Program-made: the position numbers and the translations under genes | Part shown: positions 33,741-40,806 of the stretch, one piece after another | How the letters are laid out: every line of letters starts with the position of its first letter | Position numbering within the stretch: position 1 is the first letter of the stretch | Assembly: GCA_031261635.1 (NCBI GenBank) | Contig: JAISJH010000113.1 | Location: 1-41,627, forward strand | Direction: 5' to 3' | Source: Oscillospiraceae bacterium | GTDB lineage: Bacteria; Bacillota; Clostridia; Oscillospirales; Oscillospiraceae | Length of the DNA stretch: 41,627 nt | The notes under the pieces: generated by a model | What the model was told of the DNA's origin: nothing | Database searches by the model: none | The model's input: only the letters and a program-made list of their open reading frames with translations

Positions 33741-36700
33741 TCACGCTGTCTTTTCAATGTAGTTTTTCAAAATCCCGGCAACTCCTACGCGGGTTGCTAT
33801 GCCTTTTGGGTTTATTTTGCCGTTTTCGTCGCCGCTTGCGAGGCCGTTTGCTAACGCCCAGTTTAGGCCGGACTGCGTATAGGGCGACGCTTCGTTTGCG
33901 TCCGGGAAGCGGGATAAGTCGGCTGTTCCGCTTACGTCTGCGCCGCGCGTTTTTGCCAGGTTATACAGTAGCTGGAACATTTCGCCGCGTGTGATTTGCC
34001 GCTCCGGGGCTGTGCCGTCTGAAATGCCCTGTGCTACCGCCCAGTCTACGCCCTTGCTGTACCACTTCGCGCCGCCGCTTGTGTCAACCCCGGCGTATTT
34101 CGCGAGCAGCGTGAACATTTGCCCGCGCGTCAGTTTCCGCGCCGCCTCGAAATTGCCGTCTATACCCTCTATCAAGTTGTTGCTGTAGCTGAACCTCGCT
34201 ATTTTGTAGAACCAGTCGCTTTTCACTATATCGCCGAAGGGGTTAATCCACTCGGCAACCATAAACCTTGAAAAGTGCGTTGTGGTGAACACAATCCGCT
34301 TAGTTACCGGGTCAAAGCGCGCGCCCGAAACCTCCGACAAATTCCCGCTGTCGTCTACGTAGTAGACGGTTAAGAGGTCGTAATCCTCGGTTTTGACTTC
34401 CACGGGCGGCGTGTAGGGAGTTTTAACGGTCACTTCGCCCTTGAAATCGTGGATTACCGTGTTTCCAACCGTCACGGTTAATTCTATGAGCGCGGTTTCA
34501 ATCTCGCTCGCGGTGATTTTTACTGTATCTGTGTCGGCCTTGTTTTCAGCTATGCCGGAGAGCGTTGCGTTATCGAGCGTGATTGTCGCTACTTCGCTCT
34601 CAATTGTGAGTACAACGTCTTTTGCCGCCGCGATTTCCTTGACGGCCTCGACTATTAAATCAAGCTCGGCGGTTGTGACTTTAGACGCGGTTTCGCCCGT
34701 TTTGGGTTCCTCCGGCTTTACAACTATTATGACCTCGGTGCTTGTGTCCGTTTTGCCCTCGGACGCTTTTACCGCTTCGGCGACTGCCTTGGTTATGGCG
34801 TCTGTTTTGACTTCGACAATTGCCGTGACGCTTCCGTCGTCCGCTGTTTTGATGGTAGCCGCCGGGACGTCTACCGTTACCGCTTCGGCGAGTTTGCTAT
34901 CCGGCGTATCAGTTGTATCGGTTGTATTCGCGCCGCCTCCGGAGGCGGTGGTATCATTGTTTCCTGCGGGCGGCGTATTCCCGGTTGGTGGAGCTGTGTC
35001 GGCAACCAGTAGCCACTTGTTCTGGTCGTCAGGGGTACCCTGCGACCCCCCAAACCAATCCTCAATCTCTGTTAAATAGTCGTTGACATAGTGCCAGACG
35101 ACTATATCGCCGTTTTGTAAGTCGTACTCCAGCAAGCCCCTGTCCGCGTGGTGGTCGTTAACGGTGTACATCCAGCCGGAGTTTACGCCGTTGTCAAATT
35201 CCGCGAGCGCGTAGCCGCCGTAGCCGCTCGGCGCGGTTATGCTCTCGATATAGTTCTTGTCCGCTCCGACCTGCGTCAAGCCCGCGTCCGCTATGGCTTT
35301 TACGAATAGCTCGCTCATTCGCGAGCCTAGCGGGAGCGTGTAAGTGCGCGTCTGTATCCAGTTTTGATACGCAGTGCCTGTAGGCAATTTTTCCGCGCCG
35401 ACTAGGCGGAACGTTACGGTGACGTTTGTCGGCTGTTGCGGACTTGTGTTGTATATCCAGTGCGCTTTTAAGGTAACCGCCGGAAGCCCGAGCGCGATTA
35501 CTGCTTGAACGCTCTGAATTTTTGTAGTCCCGGAGTACCAGCCGTCAAACGTGCGGCTGGGAGGATACGTCGGTATCGGCAGCTGCTCCGATGTTCCCGC
35601 AACGTACACTCGCGTAGTAGCTCCATCTAAAGTGCCTCCGTCCGTGTTGAACGTTACGCTTACCGATGCCGGAGCGCTTGCCTCGTCATCTTCCTCGAGA
35701 TTGAAGTAGCCAATCCACGGAGCTTTGTTTTCGTCCTGTACTATGATACGGATTATTTCGTGGTCTGGAATAGCCGCAAACCCGCGCGTTGCACCGCGAA
35801 CGCTGTTGATGTATACGTTCGCGGCCGTTGTGTCAACCGTTACCTCAAACGCGCCGTTCGGCACTGTTATTGCCTCGTCAGATTCAAGGTCAACCTCTGC
35901 CCCGGCGATTGTTACCTTTGTCGGCGCGGAGGTCTCCCCTACTGCCGTGCTATTGGCTTTTGCTTTACGCATACCGTTGACTTCCGTGGATTTTTCGCCT
36001 ATGCCGCCGTTTACTATGTCCGTGGCGGTTTGAATTTTAATGTAATGTATATCGCCGAGCGTGACAGGTTGCCCGTCAGCGTCAACCGCCCATTTTAGGT
36101 CGAAGCCGTCTGTGCGGTCGGTTATGTTGCTTCCGTATTCCAGAACAAGCCCCGCATACGGGTTTGACGCTACGTTGTTGTTCTCGTCCGCTGTCGCCTT
36201 TTTGCCTACGTCGGCATAGCCGAAGTCGGGGTAAGGCGCGTTTTGAGACGTATCAGTTCGCAGCAGTTCCACGCCGGAGAGCGTGAACGCTGTTTCCTTG
36301 CCCTCCCAGTCAAACAGCGGGTATTTTGCCGCCTCGGGGAAAGCGTTGCCGCTTGAATAGGTTGCCTCGTGGTTCCACAACGCGTTATCGTCGTAGTGCA
36401 TCGCTCCCGCGAGATTGTACCACGTTTCGCCGTCCTCCGACACAAGCACGTTGCCCGGCTCGGAGAACGCGGCGTTACCGCCTACGGAATTGCCGAATAC
36501 TATGAAATCCACGCCGTAGGGGTTATTCGGGTTGTCCGTTATCGGGGTGTCATAGTAATACGTAATGTAGCCGCCAAAGTTGCCGAGCGAGGTGGGGCCG
36601 GTATTGATGTTTAATGTAGTCTCGCTTACGTTCGCGCCGCGTAAAGTCGCTACGCCGTTCATACCGTAGGGGCCAAGACCTAAGCCGTTAGTATACTGCG

Positions 36701-38618
36701 AGCCGGGTACTATGTATTCGGCTACGCGCGTCGGCATACCGCTGTATGCCTGCGTGTAGCAGGTGAAGGCGTATGTTACGCCCGCAACCGTTACGTTTGT
36801 GGTTGTGCCGTCAACGGACGTGGGTAGCGTAAGCGTCCAGACGTTGCTGTCGCCTATGCGTTCCGCGCTTCCGGCGGCGGGAATGACCTGCGCTTCGGAA
36901 CTTACGCTGATTTCAAAGGTTCCGTTGTCCGCGCCGTGCCATACAACGGCGTCGTATTGGTTGACTTTTACGCTGTACTTGGGCGTTGCGTTATTGTCAT
37001 AGTTGTAATTGCCGAGCAGTTGACCGTTTGTGATATCAACGCTCTCGATTACCCCCGCCGGCTCAACCGTTACTACGAGCCAGGGGGACATTATAGGCGA
37101 CCAGTAATCCGGCTCATAATTATATGCGGACACTATGTATTCGCCCGGTTCGTCAAATAGCAAACTGACCTCGCCGTCCTCGTTTGAAATGTCTAGCGGA
37201 GTATCGGCAAAGAGCCCGTCCTCGTCAACAAGTACGACAGCCGCGTCCTCAATCGGTGCGGCGTGTTCTTTCCACTCGTCAGGAGGATACATCATTGCGC
37301 CGTCAACGCCCGATACAATCAGGTCGAGCGGTTCGCCAACGTATGCGGTCACGGCTTCGGTTTTTTCACCGTTCTGCTCAAACCATACATAGGCGTCCAG
37401 CCAGGTTCCGTCTTGCAAAACGAAAAACTCAACTACATCGCCCTCTTGCAATACTGCGTCATTCAGTGCGTAACCCAAACCGTCGTCATTCGGCAAATCG
37501 CCATTTACAAAGTAAACCGGGTAATAGTCTGTATACATTGCCGTAGTAACAAAACCACCGCTTTCCGTCAATGCTTCGTTGATATCCGTCACATCATCGC
37601 CAAAAATTGAGATGTGCAGAGCGACAAGCGCGTCAAGAGCGGTAACGGCGTTCGGAATTTCGCCCGTATAACCGCTGTAGCCGTATTCCGCCGCCAAGCC
37701 CGGCGTTACACCGATTTCCTGTCGCCCAAAAACGAAACCGCTGTCGTCATTCAAGTAGCTAACATTGACGCTGATAGGGTCAGGTTGCGGGGCGAGATTT
37801 ATGCTATCGTCCTCGTAGAAATAGACTTCAGCATTTGCGCCGTTTTTGGGATAAGGTTCACTAAAGACCACTCTATAATTGAATTTTTCAGAGGGGAATT
37901 GGTAGCCCTCTAGCGCGTATTCATCAATATTTTCAGCATATTTTCCATTAAATTGTTGATAAGCGGGATAGTTGGTTAAAAAAGCCTCGTAACTTGGAAA
38001 ACGCGGATTTGCCGCAAGAACCTCATTTTGATAATTTGTCAAGTAGGTTTGGAAACTGGAATATGTGTTTATTTTCGTAATTGCCGCTGCATATGAGGGA
38101 CTAGCTGTAAAAGTATCTACATACGCGCCACGTGCAGACGCCGCACCCGTGAACGCAGCATAATCTGTAAAATAAGTATTGCTATGCGCCAATACAGAGC
38201 TTGCTTCTGTAATTTCAGCGAGAACAAAGCTCGCTTCTGTTGTTCCACCCGGAATCATTGAATTATAGCCGGACTCAAGTCCGTTAACGTGAAAGCCGCC
38301 GTAAGTATAGCTTGTCAAAACTTCATTGGGGTCATCAACCGTAATACTGCCGATATATCCCTCCGGAATACCGACTTGAAATATATATTTCCAAGTATTA
38401 ATATTTGTAGAATATCTTATAAACTCTACCGGAACTATTTGACCATTGTCCAACTTGAATGAAATCGGAGAAGTATTGTAGTCAAATATATTACGCTCAT
38501 TGCTAGCAATAGTAATATCGCTTGACCAATTCCACGCAGACGCAAACAGCGCAGCCGGGAATAACGACAATACGAGGATAGCGGAGAGAAGCAGGGATAA
38601 TACGCGTTTTGTTTTCAT
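33741..38618 (-). CDS. Very large secreted surface protein with DUF4430-like modules and SLH anchor
   Basis: 1625 residues. Signal peptide 1-28 (ends ALFASA). About 285-402 is a DUF4430-like module (AVTALDALVALH, YFVNGDLPNDD, LQEGDVVEFFVLQD). 404-518 is Ig-like and 620-900 has PGNVLVSEDGETWYNLAG. An InlB-type repeat lies at 985-1055 (FNTDGGTLDG, FDGWYSG). A clear DUF4430 domain covers 1067-1180 (NSGWMYTVND, LQNGDIVVWHYVND), then a Pro/Thr/Gly linker 1205-1242, a domain at 1245-1455, and three SLH repeats at 1458-1625. DUF4430 resembles the C-terminal domain of transcobalamin/intrinsic factor. With the riboswitch at 40070-40175 this suggests a wall-bound corrinoid-binding protein. The first 250 codons are visibly AT-richer. 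AAGGTGA precedes the ATG. Confidence 0.88.
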   Translation of the reverse strand: MKTKRVLSLLLSAILVLSLFPAALFASAWNWSSDITIASNERNIFDYNTSPISFKLDNGQIVPVEFIRYSTNINTWKYIFQVGIPEGYIGSITVDDPNEVLTSYTYGGFHVNGLESGYNSMIPGGTTEASFVLAEITEASSVLAHSNTYFTDYAAFTGAASARGAYVDTFTASPSYAAAITKINTYSSFQTYLTNYQNEVLAANPRFPSYEAFLTNYPAYQQFNGKYAENIDEYALEGYQFPSEKFNYRVVFSEPYPKNGANAEVYFYEDDSINLAPQPDPISVNVSYLNDDSGFVFGRQEIGVTPGLAAEYGYSGYTGEIPNAVTALDALVALHISIFGDDVTDINEALTESGGFVTTAMYTDYYPVYFVNGDLPNDDGLGYALNDAVLQEGDVVEFFVLQDGTWLDAYVWFEQNGEKTEAVTAYVGEPLDLIVSGVDGAMMYPPDEWKEHAAPIEDAAVVLVDEDGLFADTPLDISNEDGEVSLLFDEPGEYIVSAYNYEPDYWSPIMSPWLVVTVEPAGVIESVDITNGQLLGNYNYDNNATPKYSVKVNQYDAVVWHGADNGTFEISVSSEAQVIPAAGSAERIGDSNVWTLTLPTSVDGTTTNVTVAGVTYAFTCYTQAYSGMPTRVAEYIVPGSQYTNGLGLGPYGMNGVATLRGANVSETTLNINTGPTSLGNFGGYITYYYDTPITDNPNNPYGVDFIVFGNSVGGNAAFSEPGNVLVSEDGETWYNLAGAMHYDDNALWNHEATYSSGNAFPEAAKYPLFDWEGKETAFTLSGVELLRTDTSQNAPYPDFGYADVGKKATADENNNVASNPYAGLVLEYGSNITDRTDGFDLKWAVDADGQPVTLGDIHYIKIQTATDIVNGGIGEKSTEVNGMRKAKANSTAVGETSAPTKVTIAGAEVDLESDEAITVPNGAFEVTVDTTAANVYINSVRGATRGFAAIPDHEIIRIIVQDENKAPWIGYFNLEEDDEASAPASVSVTFNTDGGTLDGATTRVYVAGTSEQLPIPTYPPSRTFDGWYSGTTKIQSVQAVIALGLPAVTLKAHWIYNTSPQQPTNVTVTFRLVGAEKLPTGTAYQNWIQTRTYTLPLGSRMSELFVKAIADAGLTQVGADKNYIESITAPSGYGGYALAEFDNGVNSGWMYTVNDHHADRGLLEYDLQNGDIVVWHYVNDYLTEIEDWFGGSQGTPDDQNKWLLVADTAPPTGNTPPAGNNDTTASGGGANTTDTTDTPDSKLAEAVTVDVPAATIKTADDGSVTAIVEVKTDAITKAVAEAVKASEGKTDTSTEVIIVVKPEEPKTGETASKVTTAELDLIVEAVKEIAAAKDVVLTIESEVATITLDNATLSGIAENKADTDTVKITASEIETALIELTVTVGNTVIHDFKGEVTVKTPYTPPVEVKTEDYDLLTVYYVDDSGNLSEVSGARFDPVTKRIVFTTTHFSRFMVAEWINPFGDIVKSDWFYKIARFSYSNNLIEGIDGNFEAARKLTRGQMFTLLAKYAGVDTSGGAKWYSKGVDWAVAQGISDGTAPERQITRGEMFQLLYNLAKTRGADVSGTADLSRFPDANEASPYTQSGLNWALANGLASGDENGKINPKGIATRVGVAGILKNYIEKTA

Positions 38619-38690
38619 TATATTTCACCTTTTTTATAAATCAAGTTTAGACGAGAGCGGTAGAAACCACTCCCGCCGATGTCTGCCGGG

Positions 38691-39548
38691 TTAGATTGTG
38701 AATTGAACCGGCACTCCTACACGATAAGGAACACCCTCACCGTTATATGTCGGTTGTACATAAATAGTGTGCGTACCCGCTGACACATTATCAATTTTAT
38801 ACAGATGTGAAGCGCTTTGATAATCTGCCGTTTTAGCCGCACCGTCAATATAAACGGTAATGCTAGAAGCCGTTAACGATGTAAAATTTGAAATGTTCCA
38901 GTACCACGTAGAGCTATCGTAGTAGCTCGTGGAGGAAAACAGCGCAACTTCAATGCCGCTCCCTAACGGGCTTGCGCTCTGCACACGGACATATTCGGTA
39001 GGCAAAGTTTGAGCCATATTTGAATAATACAAATTGATTGTATCTCCGGGATTAACATTTGCTTCGGCAATGCTAGCTCCCATTGGCCCGGAAGTAGGGT
39101 CATTGCTTATAAGAGGATATTTGTCGTTGATTCTGAAAGACCAACCGCTGTACGGGTATGTAGAAATTGGGTCATAATCATTCGCGACATAGGAAACAGA
39201 ATCCAGTAAGCTTGAAGATGACGTAATCGGCAGTCCTGCCTGGTCATAGAAAGAATATGAACTGTACGCCGCGTGTGCCGCTACAAGAACGTCATTTACG
39301 TGGTATACTTTAGACGCGCCTAACGTTATTGCTAAAGGTCCGTTTGAAATACCTACTGTCCCGGAGGGTTTTGAACTGTTGATAGTAAGATAAACAACAG
39401 AACTACCGGGGATTGGTTCCGGCTTCGGTTCAATGACGTAGTAAGCGTAGTTATCTGACGGCCAAGTCACCGCCATAGCGGAAAATGAAAAACTGAATGC
39501 CAGCACCATTACGAGTAGTAACGCGATTAGTTTACGCGATTTTTTCAT
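38691..39548 (-). CDS. Secreted DUF4430-like (transcobalamin C-terminal-like) protein
   Basis: 285 residues. Signal peptide MKKSRKLIALLLVMVLAFSF... ending FSAMA (about residue 26). Residues 50-165 look like DUF4430: VYHVNDVLVAAHAAYSSYSF, then YSGWSFRINDKYPL and VNPGDTINLYYS. Residues 170-285 form a beta-rich domain ending in an Ig-like strand pair. No anchor is visible, so it may be free or held by the SLH partner. ATG 39546-39548 has AAGGAGG 9 nt upstream. The frame is open 52 codons further up, but that Arg/Pro-rich stretch is in the structured leader and has no ribosome site. The SLH gene follows after 72 bp, probably in the same transcript. Confidence 0.85.
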   Translation of the reverse strand: MKKSRKLIALLLVMVLAFSFSFSAMAVTWPSDNYAYYVIEPKPEPIPGSSVVYLTINSSKPSGTVGISNGPLAITLGASKVYHVNDVLVAAHAAYSSYSFYDQAGLPITSSSSLLDSVSYVANDYDPISTYPYSGWSFRINDKYPLISNDPTSGPMGASIAEANVNPGDTINLYYSNMAQTLPTEYVRVQSASPLGSGIEVALFSSTSYYDSSTWYWNISNFTSLTASSITVYIDGAAKTADYQSASHLYKIDNVSAGTHTIYVQPTYNGEGVPYRVGVPVQFTI

Positions 39549-39731
39549 AACTTGCGCCCTCCTTCGGCGTGTTGTCGCTTGCAGTATGTAGGGTTGCCCC
39601 GCGGTTGCGGGTTGCCGTCCGTTGGTCTTTGCGTTCGGGACCGGCCGCGCCGGGCGGTCACGGTTCGCGCCGCCGGTCCCCGGGTTGCTCGGTGGGTCTA
39701 ACACTGTTCTGCCCTCCCTGTGTAATTGCCT
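39549..39731 (-). other. GC-rich structured leader of the secreted-protein gene
   Basis: 183 bp without a convincing gene. It holds GGGACCGGC (39637-39645) and its perfect complement GCCGGTCCC (39672-39680) around a GC-rich loop, plus two GGGTTGCC words at 39583-39616. I find no good minus-strand promoter. It matches no riboswitch I know. It could be a long structured 5' leader. Confidence 0.45.
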
Positions 39732-39817
39732 GTGAACGAAAAAACGGAAGTCACCTATCAGACCCGCGCAGCCTGCGCGCTGTCTGATTAGGAACTCCCG
39801 TTCTTCGGTCAGTTCAC
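39732..39817 (-). terminator. Long hairpin terminator after the YezD-like gene
   Basis: On the minus strand AACGGGAGTTCCTAATCAGAC, a GC-rich loop (itself CGCGCAG-CCTGCGCG), GTCTGATAGGTGACTTCCG, then TTTTTT (39739-39744). Outer GTGAAC/GTTCAC extend the dyad to 39732-39817. It begins 1 bp after the small gene's stop. It has the form of a strong intrinsic terminator, which raises the question of how the downstream secreted-protein genes are transcribed. Confidence 0.75.
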
Positions 39818-39818
39818 T

Positions 39819-39968
39819 TTACAGCAATATGCTCTCTTTTATGTTCTCTACGCGGACGGGACCTGCGTCCTTGATAATCACGCGTATTTCGCCGTGTTTG
39901 AGCTTGCGTATTAGCTCGATTAGCTTTCGTTCCTTCTCGCTTAGGACAAGCGAGGGTTTCTCAGGCAC
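39819..39968 (-). CDS. Small DUF2292/YezD-like protein
   Basis: 49 residues, beginning MPEKPSLVLSEKERKLIELI and going on with RKLKHGEIRVIIKDAGPVRV. It starts at GTG 39966-39968 with GAGGGAGGGG about 8 nt upstream. The pattern of a Lys/Glu-rich helix, then GEIRVIIKDxGPVRVE, fits the small DUF2292 (YezD) family, whose function is poorly known; some members lie in sulfur-metabolism operons. It is the first gene after the cobalamin riboswitch and is followed at once by a strong terminator, so it is the gene most directly under riboswitch control. Family assignment is by motif memory only. Confidence 0.75.
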   Translation of the reverse strand: MPEKPSLVLSEKERKLIELIRKLKHGEIRVIIKDAGPVRVENIKESILL

Positions 39969-39997
39969 GTTTAACCCCTCCCTCTTTATTGTGGCAT

Positions 39998-40069
39998 AAA
40001 AAAAGCCGCAACAGCATTACTTATACCGTTACGACGAACGTAAACCGTATGACCTGAATGCCGCAAGTC
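39998..40069 (-). terminator. Riboswitch expression platform with intrinsic terminator
   Basis: On the minus strand the aptamer is followed by ATGAC...GTCAT, then CGGTTTACG-TTCG-TCGTAACGG hairpins, then GCTGTTGCGGC and seven T (39998-40004). CGGCATT (early) can pair with AATGCTG (late), so alternative folds are possible, as needed for a transcriptional switch. Exact folds were not computed. Confidence 0.55.
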
Positions 40070-40175
40070 ATAAGATACGCAGATACCTGACTTCGTGCTG
40101 ATAGCACGTTTACAGTGGCGGTACCGTCCGGGGATTACACCCGAGTTCTGCGCGTTTTGCCCATAAAGGCTTAAA
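40070..40175 (-). ncRNA. Cobalamin riboswitch aptamer
   Basis: Read on the minus strand, the conserved blocks occur in order: GGGCAAAA (40155-40162), CGGGTGTAATCCCCGGACGG, then CCGCCACTGT (L5 GCCACTG at 40113-40119), a variable hairpin GTGCTATCAGCAC, and the B12 box GAAGTCAGGTATCTGC (box core 40084-40092). CGCAGA before the core pairs with TCTGCG after the box, closing the core. The 5' part is short, which points to a variant or class II-like form rather than the long class I form. It is 30-40 nt from a good promoter. It probably turns expression down when cobalamin is plentiful. Confidence 0.87.
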
Positions 40176-40183
40176 TTAACGAT

Positions 40184-40212
40184 AGTATATCACAATTGGT
40201 AATCGTTGTCAA
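40184..40212 (-). promoter_or_regulatory. Promoter of the cobalamin-riboswitch transcript
   Basis: On the minus strand TTGACA (40207-40212), 17-nt spacer, TATACT (40184-40189). Start of transcription expected near 40177, just before the aptamer. Confidence 0.82.
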
Positions 40213-40222
40213 GAGCTATTTT

Positions 40223-40360
40223 CAAATAACAGCTATCACCTATCAAATCTCAGAGACGAAAGGTTTGGACGTGGGTTGCGCCGCGCACTGCGCGGGAGGC
40301 ACCCCCCGCCTCTGCGGAGGCAGTGCGTCCTCTAAAGAGGGGGGCTTTGGAGGGTTGCAC
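40223..40360. repeat. Family-3 repeat plus GC-rich inverted repeat
   Basis: 40223-40263: CAAATAACAGCTATCACCTA, then ATCAAATCTCAGAGACGAAAG. 40264-40360: GCCGCGCACTGCGCGGGAGGC, the hairpin CCGCCTCTGCGGAGGC and GCAGTGC, related to the long inverted repeat at 13646-13854 (shared GGACGTGG, TTGCG and GCGCGGGA words). No gene. Confidence 0.72.
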
Positions 40361-40373
40361 AATTACCACAACC

Positions 40374-40403
40374 AAAAAAAGGAGTCCCTCGATGAGAGAC
40401 CCC
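40374..40403 (-). terminator. Intrinsic terminator after the small membrane protein gene
   Basis: On the minus strand GGGGTCTCTC-ATC-GAGGGACTCC (two G-U pairs) followed by TTTTTTT at 40374-40380, 30 bp after the stop. Confidence 0.82.
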
Positions 40404-40432
40404 TTGTGCGCATACTTGTGTAATTCTTAACT

Positions 40433-40804
40433 CTATTCAGATTCTTTGTTCTTTTTTGTTGACGGCATTCTCGCACTGCCAATAATAAATACAATACCAA
40501 ACACCAAGGCAACAACAGACCAGACAACCAAGTCACCAAACGTGCCAAGGTTTACAAAGCCTATCAAAGCTGATACGATGTAAAATATCCCGGCAGTTAT
40601 CCCGCCTCCTTTGCTCTTTCGAGCGGCAATCCCGATTATTCCAGCGATTAACATTGCAAACGCAAGAAGTACACCTGCAGAACCGCTTAAATCGTCTGAA
40701 TTGCTTTCAATCGCATTTACAACACCAACGGCGCAAGACTGGAACATAATGAATATGAACAGAACAATGCTTATTATTCCAATTATTAGTTTTGCAGTTT
40801 TCAT
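40433..40804 (-). CDS. Small four-helix membrane protein of unknown function
   Basis: 123 residues. Hydrophobic segments at about 4-22, 43-62, 68-84 and 90-110, with a charged C-terminal tail (STKKNKESE). A Cys at 24 after MFQS could suggest a lipobox, but it lies too late in the segment to be convincing. ATG 40802-40804 has GGAG 9 nt upstream and lies 2 bp after the stop of the upstream gene, so the two form one operon ending at the terminator 40374-40403. Similar small membrane proteins are common in Firmicutes; I do not recognise a function. This stretch is AT-richer than the housekeeping genes. Confidence 0.8.
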   Translation of the reverse strand: MKTAKLIIGIISIVLFIFIMFQSCAVGVVNAIESNSDDLSGSAGVLLAFAMLIAGIIGIAARKSKGGGITAGIFYIVSALIGFVNLGTFGDLVVWSVVALVFGIVFIIGSARMPSTKKNKESE

Positions 40805-40806
40805 TA

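Noticed and set aside
34441-35079. 212-codon open frame on the plus strand opposite the SLH gene
   Set aside because: Ser/Thr/Val-rich low-complexity translation that mirrors the Thr/Ala-rich minus-strand protein; no ribosome site; the minus frame has clear domains.
39549-39704. 52-codon N-terminal extension of the 285-residue secreted protein
   Set aside because: Arg/Pro-rich, before a perfect signal peptide with its own AAGGAGG; probably leader RNA.
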